Assembly: GCA_040766745.1 (NCBI GenBank)
Contig: JAXGPX010000002.1
Span: 620,001 to 684,000, forward strand
Direction of reading: 5' to 3'
Source of the DNA: JAXGPX01 sp040766745
Lineage (GTDB): Bacteria; Bacillota; Sulfobacillia; Fermentithermobacillales; Fermentithermobacillaceae
DNA: 64,000 bases
Shown here: piece after piece, positions 27,050-36,237 of the stretch
How positions within the stretch are numbered: position 1 is the stretch's first letter
Layout: each line of letters starts with the position of its first letter
Notes under the pieces: generated by a model
What the model was told of the DNA's origin: nothing
Seen by the model: only the letters and a program-made list of their open reading frames with translations
Databases searched by the model: none
Made by a program: the position numbers and the translations under genes

Positions 27050-27091
27050 CATAAAATGCACGCAGGCAACCGAATGATTGCCTACGTGCAT
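27050..27091 (-). terminator. intrinsic terminator of the etf-peptide operon
   Basis: On the minus strand, ATGCACG and AGGCAA arms (27085-27091 and 27078-27083) pair with 27056-27062 and 27064-27069 around an 8-nt loop, with one mismatch, then TTTTATGTT. It lies right after the oppF stop and before gntR, so gntR either has its own promoter or depends on read-through. Confidence 0.75.
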
Positions 27092-27105
27092 CAAGGGAGA
27101 ACTAC

Positions 27106-28059
27106 CTACAGGTATTTTACACAGGAAATAAAGTGGTTTGGCGAATACTCTATCAGCGGTATATCCTGCCCGATACAGGCGTCTTTGCATTCAGGGCAAC
27201 GGATGGCAAAGCGGCAGCCGGGCTTTGGATCTATGGGGCTGGCCAACTCGCCTCGAATGACCTCTTGCTGCATAGTGCCGTGATTAAGCTTTGGCAGGGG
27301 AATAGACGAGAGCAAAGCCTGGGTGTACGGGTGTAGCGGATTTGCAAACAGCTCGTCAGAGGGGCAGCGCTCCACATTGTTCCCTAGGTACATAACGGCA
27401 ATATCGTGAGAGATATGCTTGACAACGCTCAGATCATGGGTGATGAACAGATAGGTCAGGCCCATATCTCGCTGCAGATCCATAAGCAAGTTGAGGATTT
27501 GAGCCTGGATTGATACATCCAGTGCCGACACCGGCTCGTCGCAGACGACGAATTTTGGGTTGACTGCCAGTGCCCTGGCCACCCCAATTCGCTGCCTCCG
27601 GCCGCCGTCAAGCTCATGAGGATACGCCATAGCCAATCGCTCGGCCAGGCCTACTGTATCCATAAGCTTGGAAATATGCCTTGCTATATTTGCTTTGCCC
27701 CGGACAGTCTTGGTGACCAGCAGAGGCTCGGCGATTATTTCGCTGACAGTCATGCGAGGGTTCAAACTGGAATAAGGATCCTGGAAGATAATTTGCATAT
27801 CCTTTTTCAGATCCTTGAGTTTGTTCTTATTGTATTGAAAGATGTCTTCTCCTTCGAAAAGCATTTGGCCCGAGGTGGGCTCAAGCAACCGAAGCATCAC
27901 CCGTCCCAACGTGGACTTTCCACAGCCTGATTCTCCCACCACGCCAAGTGTGCGGCCCCGTTCGATAGAGATGTTGATGTCGTCGACCGCATGGAGCAAA
28001 CCGCGCGGTGTCTCAAAATACTTCTTCAGGTGAACGGTCTGGATCAAAGGCTGTTGCAT
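27106..28059 (-). CDS. oppF: peptide ABC transporter ATPase, OppF/DppF type
   Basis: A 317-residue ATPase. Walker A is GESGCGKSTLG, the signature motif region reads ELDGGRRQRIGVARAL (LDGGRRQ instead of the usual FSGGQRQ), and Walker B is FVVCDEPVSALD. The oligopeptide/dipeptide C-terminal extension with cysteines CRFAIRCPECKDAC may hold an iron-sulfur cluster as in Opp/Dpp ATPases. The altered ABC signature (S to D) is worth noting. Last gene of the transporter block before the terminator. Confidence 0.93.
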   Translation of the reverse strand: MQQPLIQTVHLKKYFETPRGLLHAVDDINISIERGRTLGVVGESGCGKSTLGRVMLRLLEPTSGQMLFEGEDIFQYNKNKLKDLKKDMQIIFQDPYSSLNPRMTVSEIIAEPLLVTKTVRGKANIARHISKLMDTVGLAERLAMAYPHELDGGRRQRIGVARALAVNPKFVVCDEPVSALDVSIQAQILNLLMDLQRDMGLTYLFITHDLSVVKHISHDIAVMYLGNNVERCPSDELFANPLHPYTQALLSSIPLPKLNHGTMQQEVIRGELASPIDPKPGCRFAIRCPECKDACIGQDIPLIEYSPNHFISCVKYL

Positions 28060-28077
28060 AACACACCATTCCTTTCA

Positions 28078-29061
28078 CTATACTGACTGCTTTTGCCCAT
28101 ACAGATGGCATTTGATGGAGTGCTCATTCTCAATAAACACAGGAGGCTCTTCTGCTCTGCATATCTCCATGCAATGCTTGCATCTGGGGTGAAATTTGCA
28201 GCCCGCCGGCAGGTTGGTGGGATCAGGCATTTGTCCGTCAATCTGCTCCAGGCGCTCGGTCTTTTCATCAAGTTTTGGGATAGACCCAAACAACCCTACT
28301 GTGTACGGATGATGCTTATCAGATTCGAAGATATCTTCTGCCGTTCCGTATTCAATAATTTCACCTGCGTACATCACAGCGACTTTCTCACAGGTCTGAG
28401 CGATAATCCCCAAGTCATGGGTGATCATGAGCAGCGAGGTTTTGAGTTTGCGCTTGAGTTCGTTCATCATGGCTATGACCTGTGCCTGAATGGTTACATC
28501 TAGGGCGGTGGTAGGTTCATCAGCGATTAAGAGCTGTGGGTTGCAGGACAAAGCAATGGCGATAACAACGCGCTGTTTCATTCCGCCCGAAAACTGGTGC
28601 GGGTAATCACCCTTTCTGGAAGCAGAAATCCCAACTAGCTCCAAAATCTCATCTACCCTGTCTTCGATTTCTTCGGCAGTTCTGTTCTCTTCGTTGTGAA
28701 GTGCAAGAGCTTCTCCAATCTGCTGTCCTATAGTAACCACCGGGTTTAGGCTGGTCATAGGATCTTGGAAGATCATTGAGATCTTTCCACCACGTAAACG
28801 GCGCAGCTCTTCATGATTCATCTCCAGAATGCTTTTGCCTTCGAAATAGATATTCCCACTTGTGATCCTGGCGGTACGATCTGGCAAAAGTCTCAGTATT
28901 GCAAGGGCAGTAGAGGTTTTACCTGCTCCCGTTTCCCCCACCAGCCCAAGTGTTTCCTGTTCATTGATGGAAAGACTGATCCCATTAACTGCGTGAACGG
29001 TTTCCATATCGGTTTTGTAGATAACGCTCAGATCTTCAATTCTTAAGAGTTCGTTTGACAT
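28078..29061 (-). CDS. oppD: peptide ABC transporter ATPase, OppD/DppD type
   Basis: About 327 residues. Walker A GETGAGKTSTAL, ABC signature FSGGMKQRVVIAIAL, Walker B LLIADEPTTALDVTIQ, and the C-terminal oligo_HPY segment with PAGCKFHPRCKHCMEIC cysteines. It pairs with the next gene's product as a heterodimer. ATG 29061 or 29064 is used; the GTG at 29070 overlaps the GAGGTGG ribosome site. It starts 10 nt after the oppC stop. Confidence 0.93.
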   Translation of the reverse strand: MSNELLRIEDLSVIYKTDMETVHAVNGISLSINEQETLGLVGETGAGKTSTALAILRLLPDRTARITSGNIYFEGKSILEMNHEELRRLRGGKISMIFQDPMTSLNPVVTIGQQIGEALALHNEENRTAEEIEDRVDEILELVGISASRKGDYPHQFSGGMKQRVVIAIALSCNPQLLIADEPTTALDVTIQAQVIAMMNELKRKLKTSLLMITHDLGIIAQTCEKVAVMYAGEIIEYGTAEDIFESDKHHPYTVGLFGSIPKLDEKTERLEQIDGQMPDPTNLPAGCKFHPRCKHCMEICRAEEPPVFIENEHSIKCHLYGQKQSV

Positions 29062-29071
29062 CATATCCACC

Positions 29072-29980
29072 TCAATCCTTCAATTTCGGATCAAGCGCAT
29101 CCCGAAGGCCGTCACCAATCAATGTGATGGAAAGCGCCGCCAAAACTATACAGATCCCGGGGATTGTGATCATGTACGGATATGTCCACATATAAGTCTT
29201 TGCGCCTGCCAGCATGGCTCCCCACTCCGGGTTCGGCGGCTGGATCCCGAGTCCTAAGTAGCTCATGGAAGCGGCCGTCAAGATCATACCTGCAGAAGAG
29301 AAGGCCATTTGGCAGATAATGGGGCTTAAGGAGTTTGGCAGGATGTGCTTAACAATAATCCGCAAATCGCTTGAACCGCACGCTTTTGCCGCTTCGATGA
29401 ATTCCTGGCCAACCAGGGTTACCACTGTAGAGCGAACCAATCGCGCATAGGTGGCGATTGAGGAAAAGGTCAGTGCGATTAAGAGATTAGTCATACTGGC
29501 CCCTAAGGCCGCCACTACGGCCATGGCCAGCAAAATCGAAGGAACGCTGGAGATAATGTCCATGAAACTCATGATGATAAAGTCAGTCTTTTTGCCATAG
29601 AAGCCTGCTATGGCTCCCAGCATGCCGCCGATTACAGCGGCGCAGGAAGTCGATACGATTCCAATGGACAGAGATACTCTGGCGCCATGGATAATCCGGG
29701 CGAAAATATCTCTGCCATATTCGTCGGTACCGAACAGGTGAGATTCTTTAGTAAAAATGCCTTTTAGGCTTGGTGCAAGGAAACGGGCGCTTTCATTGGT
29801 TCGGACCACGTACTCGTCCCAGTTGGCTATTACATTGGCAAAAACTGCAAACAGGATAAAGACCCCTAGAATGCACAGGCCTAGCATCGCGGTTTTGCTC
29901 TTCTTGAACCGGCGCCAAACCATCCTAAGTTGTGAGTTTTTTCGCACTCTGCGTTTCTCAGCCATTTCGGAATGTGTCAT
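29072..29980 (-). CDS. oppC: peptide ABC transporter permease, OppC/DppC type
   Basis: A 302-residue permease with an N-terminal OppC_N helix and a binding-protein-dependent transport domain. LFGTDEYGRDIFARIIHGAR is the family hallmark, and the EAA loop appears as EAAKACGSSDLRIIVKHILP. It overlaps the 3' end of oppB by 4 nt (ATGA type), so translation is coupled. Confidence 0.94.
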   Translation of the reverse strand: MTHSEMAEKRRVRKNSQLRMVWRRFKKSKTAMLGLCILGVFILFAVFANVIANWDEYVVRTNESARFLAPSLKGIFTKESHLFGTDEYGRDIFARIIHGARVSLSIGIVSTSCAAVIGGMLGAIAGFYGKKTDFIIMSFMDIISSVPSILLAMAVVAALGASMTNLLIALTFSSIATYARLVRSTVVTLVGQEFIEAAKACGSSDLRIIVKHILPNSLSPIICQMAFSSAGMILTAASMSYLGLGIQPPNPEWGAMLAGAKTYMWTYPYMITIPGICIVLAALSITLIGDGLRDALDPKLKD

Positions 29981-30942
29981 GACGTTTTCACCTTCACTTT
30001 CCGTCTTCCGGCGTCGGCATACTGCGCCTTGACTCTGGGATCAAACAGCGAATAGGCGATATCCACTAGTACCATGACCAGACAGAAGGTAAAGGAGAAT
30101 AGGATTGTAATTGCCATGACCTGGGGAATGTCCTTAAGATTAATGCTGCTGACTAGAATGGCACCGATCCCTGGGATGGAAAACACGTTTTCGATAACAA
30201 CTGAACCACCAAGCATGTATGCAAAGTTGATGCCTAGGACCGTGATGATAGGCAGAAGGGCATTTCTCAGGGCATGGTTAAGAATCACGCTTTTCTCTGT
30301 TGCGCCCTTGGCCCTGGCCGTCCGGACATAATCCTGGCGTATGCACTCAAGCATCGTTGAACGGGTGATCTTAAGAAGTCCGCTGGCACCTGGCAATATC
30401 ATGGTCAAAAGCGGGAGAATATAATGCTTGGGAGTGGATAACCCTGCTGTGGGCAAAACAGCCAGTTTGACGCCGAAGACCAGCATTAGCATCAGCCCAA
30501 GCCAGAAACCAGGGACTGCACCTAGCATCATGGCGCAAACAGTCGACACAAAGTCGGTTGGAGAATACTGTTTGACGGCGGCCAAAATGCCTAGTGGAAT
30601 GCCGATAATCATTTCTCCAATAATGGCCAGAAACGAAAGCCGCAGAGTCACCGGAAACCGGACTTTGATTTCTTTGAATACTGACTGCCTGGTACGATAG
30701 GATTGGCCGAAATCAAACTTGGTGACAACGTTCCACAAATACTTACCCAGCCGGACAAAGAACGGCTCATTGAGCCCAAATTCCTCATTTAGGGCGTCTA
30801 CAGCTGACTGAGGGGCGCTGGAACCGAGAATTTGCCGTCCTGGATTGCCTGGCGTTATTGACATTATGGTAAAAACCAAAATTACGACGCTCAGCATGGT
30901 TGGAATTATGAGGAGAAGTCTTTTCAAAAAATAGCGATGCAT
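29977..30942 (-). CDS. oppB: peptide ABC transporter permease, OppB/DppB type
   Basis: A 321-residue permease with about six helices. The N-terminus RYFLKRLLLIIPTMLSVVIL, the SITPGNPGRQILG segment and the EAA-type loop RTARAKGATEKSVILNHALR are family features. It begins 11 nt after the peptidase stop, with AGGAGG close to the ATG. With OppC it forms the membrane channel. Confidence 0.94.
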   Translation of the reverse strand: MHRYFLKRLLLIIPTMLSVVILVFTIMSITPGNPGRQILGSSAPQSAVDALNEEFGLNEPFFVRLGKYLWNVVTKFDFGQSYRTRQSVFKEIKVRFPVTLRLSFLAIIGEMIIGIPLGILAAVKQYSPTDFVSTVCAMMLGAVPGFWLGLMLMLVFGVKLAVLPTAGLSTPKHYILPLLTMILPGASGLLKITRSTMLECIRQDYVRTARAKGATEKSVILNHALRNALLPIITVLGINFAYMLGGSVVIENVFSIPGIGAILVSSINLKDIPQVMAITILFSFTFCLVMVLVDIAYSLFDPRVKAQYADAGRRKVKVKTS

Positions 30943-30953
30943 TGAAGTCCTCC

Positions 30954-31994
30954 TTATCTCTGCCCGCAGGTTAAATAGGCGTCCAGCAGGCGGAAGGTAC
31001 CCTCTACCGCCTTCAAGTTGGTACGCTCATAACTGTGGGAGGCGTAAACACCGGGGCCGATCAGGCCGTGCCGCACATCATTTCCAGCGATCAGCGCGGT
31101 GACAACATCGGAAATATAGCCTGAATAGCAATCAATTGCATAGTCAATGCCATTCTTGATACACAACTCGGCCAGGGCGGTGATCATCTGATAGTTGTAA
31201 GGGCCATAGTTGTCCCGGGCCACAATAGAGACTTTTGTTTCGCTTCCGTCCAGGTTCTTGCCTACGCAGCCCATATCCAGGCCCAACAGTTCTCTCACGT
31301 CCTCGGGTATTCCGGTGCCGCCGCCATGCAGCACCTCTTCATACACTGAAAAAGAAATATAGACCTTACGGTTTAACTTGATGTTTTGATCATTCACATA
31401 CTTGGAAAAGGCCAAAAGGATGGCAACGCCGATCTTGTCATCGATGAAGCGCGATTTGATAAATCCGTCAGTTGAGATCCTAAACCGTGGATGAAGCACT
31501 ACGAAATCGCCGTTTCGGATTCCCAGCCGTTCTACATCCTCTCTGGAAGAAACCAGCTTATCAAGGACCAGTTCCAAATTGCTTTCGAAGGTGCGGGCAA
31601 CATTGTATTGCTTGTTTACATGGGTAGACGCATTCTCCAAGAGGATGGTCCCTTCATAGGTCCCGTTGAAGCGAGTGAAAACCGTTACGTTCTCGGTTTC
31701 AATGTTATTGGGGTTAAGCCCGCCCACAGGCACCAGCATCATCCGGCCATCAGGTTTTATGTATTTGACCTGGGCCCCAAGAGTATCTGCGTGAGCCATG
31801 AGCATTACTGCGTTGCCTTCGCCGCCAAGGCAATACTGCAGGCCACCTTTACAGAGTTGCTTCGGTTCAAAACCCAATGTCTGGATTTCTCTTGTGAGAT
31901 ACTCTTCTATGGCGTGAAAAAAGCCTGACGGACTTGGTATGGCGATCAACTTCTCTAGCTGTTGCAATAGATACTCTTCATAGTCTTTATACAT
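30954..31994 (-). CDS. M42-family metallo-aminopeptidase
   Basis: A 346-residue cytosolic peptidase. Metal-binding blocks are MAHADTLGA (His and Asp), SRFIDDKIG (bridging Asp), the catalytic YEEVLHGGGTG (Glu pair) and the late ASHSYERT His. M42 enzymes are large tetrahedral (TET-type) aminopeptidases that trim imported peptides. Its position between the binding protein and the permeases suggests that the operon imports peptides and degrades them at once. Confidence 0.88.
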   Translation of the reverse strand: MYKDYEEYLLQQLEKLIAIPSPSGFFHAIEEYLTREIQTLGFEPKQLCKGGLQYCLGGEGNAVMLMAHADTLGAQVKYIKPDGRMMLVPVGGLNPNNIETENVTVFTRFNGTYEGTILLENASTHVNKQYNVARTFESNLELVLDKLVSSREDVERLGIRNGDFVVLHPRFRISTDGFIKSRFIDDKIGVAILLAFSKYVNDQNIKLNRKVYISFSVYEEVLHGGGTGIPEDVRELLGLDMGCVGKNLDGSETKVSIVARDNYGPYNYQMITALAELCIKNGIDYAIDCYSGYISDVVTALIAGNDVRHGLIGPGVYASHSYERTNLKAVEGTFRLLDAYLTCGQR

Positions 31995-32021
31995 GATATT
32001 GCTCCCTTTTTAGAGGTTGAA

Positions 32022-32054
32022 TCCTTCGCCCGCACCATCGGTACAGGCGAAGGA
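32022..32054 (-). other. stem-loop between SBP and peptidase genes
   Basis: TCCTTCGCC (32022-32030) pairs with GGCGAAGGA (32046-32054), and an internal ACC/GGT extends the fold. It lies immediately after the SBP stop and lacks a long U tract. It fits an mRNA-stabilising or partially terminating element that raises SBP output over the downstream genes. Confidence 0.55.
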
Positions 32055-32065
32055 CAAAGGTCTTC

Positions 32066-33571
32066 TTACTTCCAGCTGCAATCGTAGAAATAGATGACGT
32101 TGGGTGCGTAAAGGGTCATGTTCAGATCGCTGGTACAAGCCACATTAGTATACCTGTGGTAAAGCATAGCCCAGCCGGCATCTTCCTGTACCAGGTCATT
32201 GAGCTCCTGATAGTATGCAAGCCGCTCTTCTTCATTGGTGGCAGAGCGCCCAAGTTCAAAGAGCTCGTCTATTCTGGGGTTATTGACCCTTGGCAGGTTG
32301 AATGCGTCAATAGCAGATGAATCAAACAGGATACTATACGCGTCCATATCCCATGCCACGCCGTTGTACACGACCAGTCCCATGACACCAATGGTGTAGT
32401 TTCCTTTGCAGGCTGCGTCGATAAAGCTGGCGTCGGTAACTTCGATATCGGCTATCAGCCCAATGTCAGCCAGGTTTTCCTGCAAGATAGGGGCGATTTT
32501 CTCACCAAATGAGGTGGCACCTATTTTGCCGATGTTCATGGGTGTAGTAATACCGGCCTCTGCCAGGAGTTGTTTTGCCTTCTCCAGGTTGTATTCATAG
32601 GTCTTGGCATTTTCAGAATGGCCGAACATCATAGGGCTAACGATGTTTGAGGATGCAACTCCCAGCCCATCAACGGCCACTTTGACCATAAAGTCGCGGT
32701 TAACTGCATAGTTAACAGCCTGACGGACCAGTTTGTTGTCAAAAGGAGCAACTTCTGAATTCATATGTATGCAAGTAATGTGGGGTGATTCAGTCTGCAT
32801 GACAGTAACGGTATCCATGGCCTTGAATTTCTCGTAACTGGCTGTGTTGATTTCCATAAGGTTGATTTCACTGGTCTCCAATGCCACAGAAGCTGCAGTT
32901 GAATCGCTCATGATCATCATCTTGACGGTTTTGATTGGTGCTACGCCGCGATAATAATCCTCAAAAGCTTCAAGTGTGATGGAACTGCCGGTCTCACGGG
33001 CTGCCATCTTGTACGCTCCGCATCCAATGGGTTTTTCTGCGAAGCCATCAACGCCAACCTCGGTGTAATAGGCCTTGGGCAGGATATAGAGTTGAGAGAC
33101 GTTCTCGAAAAATGACGCGTATGGAGCCTTTAGCGTAATTTCTACTGTATAATCGTCGACAGCCTTTGCGCTTTCGAAGTTAGCAACAGTAGAGCCTATG
33201 TAGGTGGAAGCTGCCGCATTTTCCACTGTAAAGGCTACGTCTTCAGCTTTTACCTCGGTTCCGTCATGGAACTTCACGCCTTCTTTGATGACGAAGGTAT
33301 AGACCAGGCCGTCATCGGAAATCGTGTAGCTTTCCGCCAATCTGTTTTCCACTGTGCCGTCATTATGGTTAAAGAAGTACAGCGGCTCGTAAATCTGACG
33401 GTAAAGGTTGTGTTCAGCAGTGAGAGTGCGGTAGTTCGGGTCAGGGCTTGTAATATCTCCGTCAAGAGAGTAGTGCAAGACCTTTTCTTTTTCTTCGACC
33501 TTTGGAGAGCATCCGGATACCATGGAGAATACACACAGAGTTGCCAGTAACAGTGCAATCAGTTTCTTCAT
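32066..33571 (-). CDS. peptide ABC transporter substrate-binding lipoprotein (SBP family 5)
   Basis: A 501-residue lipoprotein; the signal peptide ends with the lipobox VSGC at Cys 21. The SBP-5 core is in the normal order: NRLAESYTISDDGLVYTFVI and KFHDGTEVKAEDV early, VRQAVNYAVNRD in the middle and the closing lobe at the end. AGGAAGGATG precedes the ATG. It delivers a peptide or related ligand to OppBCDF encoded downstream. Confidence 0.92.
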   Translation of the reverse strand: MKKLIALLLATLCVFSMVSGCSPKVEEKEKVLHYSLDGDITSPDPNYRTLTAEHNLYRQIYEPLYFFNHNDGTVENRLAESYTISDDGLVYTFVIKEGVKFHDGTEVKAEDVAFTVENAAASTYIGSTVANFESAKAVDDYTVEITLKAPYASFFENVSQLYILPKAYYTEVGVDGFAEKPIGCGAYKMAARETGSSITLEAFEDYYRGVAPIKTVKMMIMSDSTAASVALETSEINLMEINTASYEKFKAMDTVTVMQTESPHITCIHMNSEVAPFDNKLVRQAVNYAVNRDFMVKVAVDGLGVASSNIVSPMMFGHSENAKTYEYNLEKAKQLLAEAGITTPMNIGKIGATSFGEKIAPILQENLADIGLIADIEVTDASFIDAACKGNYTIGVMGLVVYNGVAWDMDAYSILFDSSAIDAFNLPRVNNPRIDELFELGRSATNEEERLAYYQELNDLVQEDAGWAMLYHRYTNVACTSDLNMTLYAPNVIYFYDCSWK

Positions 33572-33625
33572 GTTTTACATCCTTCCTGTTTTGCGTTTTG
33601 TGATGCATAAACGGAACACTTGTCC

Positions 33626-35020
33626 TCAGGTACAGATCTTCTGCGGATTTAGGATGCCGTTGGGGTCGAAAGCCTCCTTGATTCGACGCATGAGATTGAT
33701 CTGTCCGGAGCCCAGCTGCTGTCTAAGATAGTCTTTCTTGGCATAGCCGATGCCGTGCTCGCCTGAGACCATGCCCCCAAGCTGTACAGCCTTTCCATAC
33801 AGGGTCTCAAAGCCCTGGTTGAGTTTTTCCTGCCAAAGGGCTTCATTCAGGCCGTCCCGGCAAAAGTAGACGTGGAGATTGCCGTCGCCGGCATGGCCGA
33901 AATAGGGGATTCTCATGCCAAGTTTGTCTGATAATGTGTTGATGCACTCTGTGAATTCAATGACCTTGCTTCTTGGAACTACTACGTCACACTCGTCGAA
34001 CTGGGTTGTTGAGGCCTTAATGGCTTCCAAAAAGGCGCCTCTGGCTGTCCAGACGCTTGCTTTACGCTCGTCTGTGTTGACGGTAAACACATCGTAGGCG
34101 CCCTTGTCCACACATAGCTGTGAGGCCTGGTCGATGCGCTCCTGCACCTCGGCTGCAGAGAAGCCGTCATATGTGAGGAGCAGTGCGGTATCGCCCTCAA
34201 TACGTGGAAAACGCTTACCCAGAAAGTCTTCTGCCAGAGAGATGGCATCCCGGGTCAAAAACTCTACGGCCGTGGGCTCGGTTCCGGACCGGATAAGCTC
34301 CGGCACAGTATCGATGGCCTTCTGAAAGGTAGGGAAGGGCGCCAGTAGGCTGATGTTTTCCTTGGGCAGCGGAAGAAGTTTCAGAATGGCTGAAACGATA
34401 ACGGCCAACGTGCCCTCGGAGCCAATCAGCAGGTCCTTGATGCTGTAGCCCGAACTGTTTTTGACCACCTTGGAGCCGAATGTCTCGATCTGTCCTGTGG
34501 GAAGGACAGCAGTTATCTCTAGCACATAGTCACGGGTGACTCCATACTTGACGGCGCGCATTCCTCCTGCGTTGGTGCTGATGTTTCCGCCGATGGTCGC
34601 CGATTTTTCGCCGGGATCCGGTGGATAGAAATATCCTCTGTCCTCGACGTACTTGGAAAGGTCCATGAGCAGCACACCAGGTTCAACGGTCACAGTCAAG
34701 TTTTCCTCATCAAGCTCAGTAATCTTGTTCATCAAGGTGGTTTCTACCATGATACCGCCCTGTATTGCCACAGCCCCGCCTACCAAACCGGTTCCTGCCC
34801 CCCGGGTTATTACCGGCAGCCGTTTCTCGTTGGCATAGGAAAGGATCTTTGATATCTCCTCAGCGGATTCGGCGCGAATCAGTACATCGGGAGCGCCTTT
34901 TATGCCGCCCAGCTCGTCATGGGCATAGTCCGGGCCGATCTCTGACCCTGCAAGTAGCCGTTCTCCAGAGACAAGACTTGTCAAAAAGTCCAGATCGGCT
35001 TTTTCGATTTTGTTCAGCAT
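33626..35020 (-). CDS. glcD: FAD-linked 2-hydroxyacid (lactate-type) dehydrogenase, GlcD/LctD family
   Basis: A 464-residue flavoprotein of the VAO/GlcD family. The FAD-binding segment PVITRGAGTGLVGGAV and the block IGGNISTNAGGMRAVKYGVT are followed by a C-terminal domain with FGHAGDGNLHVYF and SGEHGIGYAKK, which carry active-site histidines. Its 5' end overlaps etfA by 7 nt. In Acetobacterium woodii a homologue (LctD) works with EtfAB (LctBC) to oxidise lactate with NAD by electron confurcation, and the same trio is seen here. The exact hydroxyacid is unknown. Confidence 0.88.
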   Translation of the reverse strand: MLNKIEKADLDFLTSLVSGERLLAGSEIGPDYAHDELGGIKGAPDVLIRAESAEEISKILSYANEKRLPVITRGAGTGLVGGAVAIQGGIMVETTLMNKITELDEENLTVTVEPGVLLMDLSKYVEDRGYFYPPDPGEKSATIGGNISTNAGGMRAVKYGVTRDYVLEITAVLPTGQIETFGSKVVKNSSGYSIKDLLIGSEGTLAVIVSAILKLLPLPKENISLLAPFPTFQKAIDTVPELIRSGTEPTAVEFLTRDAISLAEDFLGKRFPRIEGDTALLLTYDGFSAAEVQERIDQASQLCVDKGAYDVFTVNTDERKASVWTARGAFLEAIKASTTQFDECDVVVPRSKVIEFTECINTLSDKLGMRIPYFGHAGDGNLHVYFCRDGLNEALWQEKLNQGFETLYGKAVQLGGMVSGEHGIGYAKKDYLRQQLGSGQINLMRRIKEAFDPNGILNPQKICT

Positions 35021-36228
35021 AAAGGCCGACTCTCCTTCTCGATTTTCTGAATCAGCGCGGGCAGTATCTCGTACAAATCGCCTGCCAGTCCCACATGGGC
35101 TGTATCAAAGATGGCGGCGTGGGGGTTTTGGTTGATGGCAACAATGCAGTCTGCTTGATTCATGCCCGCTGTGAACTGCACTGCGCCGGACACTCCCACC
35201 GTGACGATCAATTTCGGCTTCACTGTTCTGCCTGAAAGCCCAATCTGCCTTCTAGGGTCGAACCAGCCGTTTTCTACCATGGGGCGGGTACAAGCCAGTT
35301 GGGCACCTAGTTTTTCGGCCAGTGTTTCGGCCAATTTCAGCCCGGCTTTGTCCTTTACGCCCCGGCCTACTGCTACGATAACCTCAGCCTCTGAAATATC
35401 CAGTTCCTTCGCTTTGGGAATGACCTCTGAAATGAAGGCGCCTATGCTCTCCACCCCTTGGGGGAGTGGCATGTTTACGATTTCCGCTGTAGGTTGTTCG
35501 CGCCTCACCGCAGGGTCAAAGACACGGTAGCGCACGGTGCAGAGCTGCGGCCTGGTACGGGGTGTTACGATCTGGGCCATGATATTGCCGCCGAAAGCGG
35601 GCCGGGTTTGAACAAGATCGCTGTTCTCCCGAAGTTCAAGGCCTGTGCAGTCTGCTGTGAGGCCGGTGCGGAAGCGGGCCGCTATACGGGGTGCAAGCGA
35701 GCGGCCGAGGGAAGTAGCGCCTACCATAAGCACTGAGGGTTTTACCTTTAGGATGAAATCGGAGACACAGGCTGCGTAGCGCTGAGGGTCGAAATGCTCC
35801 AGGGGCTTGCTGTCGTAGACATAGATGGCTTGCGCGCCGTAAAAACTCAGTTCCTTCGATGCTCCGGCTGTCTGCCATCCCGGCAGCACTGCAAAGACAG
35901 GAAGGCCTCCTGTTCTTTCTGCGCTTGCAAGCTGCTGCGCCTTACCCAGCAGTTCAAACGTGACCGGGTGGATCTTGTTGCCGGTATATTCAGCAAAGAC
36001 AGCGATTCCACGCCAGCTGTCTTTATCAATCTGGGTTTTCGGCGTGTCATCAACAAAAGAAAGAACACCGTCTTCGTCGGCTTTGAGGCATCGACGGCAC
36101 ATTTTGCAGCCGCTGTCGATGCGCAGCTTGCCTGAATCCTGGGAAATAGCCCCAAAAGGGCAGATAGACACAAGCTTCTCTGCTATCTCGGGAGTCACTT
36201 TTTCATGATTAATCTCTATGTATGCCAT
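35014..36228 (-). CDS. etfA: electron transfer flavoprotein alpha subunit with N-terminal ferredoxin-like domain
   Basis: A 404-residue protein. Residues 1-60 form a reduced ferredoxin-like domain with Cys 23 (ICPFGAI) and Cys 41, 44 and 47 (CKMCRRC), enough for one [4Fe-4S] cluster. The rest is EtfA, and the C-terminal FAD domain reads TVGVSGAVQFTAGMNQADCI. Extra ferredoxin domains are known in LctC/CarE-type Etf proteins linked to ferredoxin. The usual QH after GAV is QF here. Overlaps glcD; 9 nt follow the etfB stop. Confidence 0.9.
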   Translation of the reverse strand: MAYIEINHEKVTPEIAEKLVSICPFGAISQDSGKLRIDSGCKMCRRCLKADEDGVLSFVDDTPKTQIDKDSWRGIAVFAEYTGNKIHPVTFELLGKAQQLASAERTGGLPVFAVLPGWQTAGASKELSFYGAQAIYVYDSKPLEHFDPQRYAACVSDFILKVKPSVLMVGATSLGRSLAPRIAARFRTGLTADCTGLELRENSDLVQTRPAFGGNIMAQIVTPRTRPQLCTVRYRVFDPAVRREQPTAEIVNMPLPQGVESIGAFISEVIPKAKELDISEAEVIVAVGRGVKDKAGLKLAETLAEKLGAQLACTRPMVENGWFDPRRQIGLSGRTVKPKLIVTVGVSGAVQFTAGMNQADCIVAINQNPHAAIFDTAHVGLAGDLYEILPALIQKIEKESRPLC

Positions 36229-36237
36229 ACTGTCACC

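Noticed and set aside
34103..34325. Antisense frames opposite the dehydrogenase gene
   Set aside because: Shadows of the glcD coding sequence, with no independent start signals.
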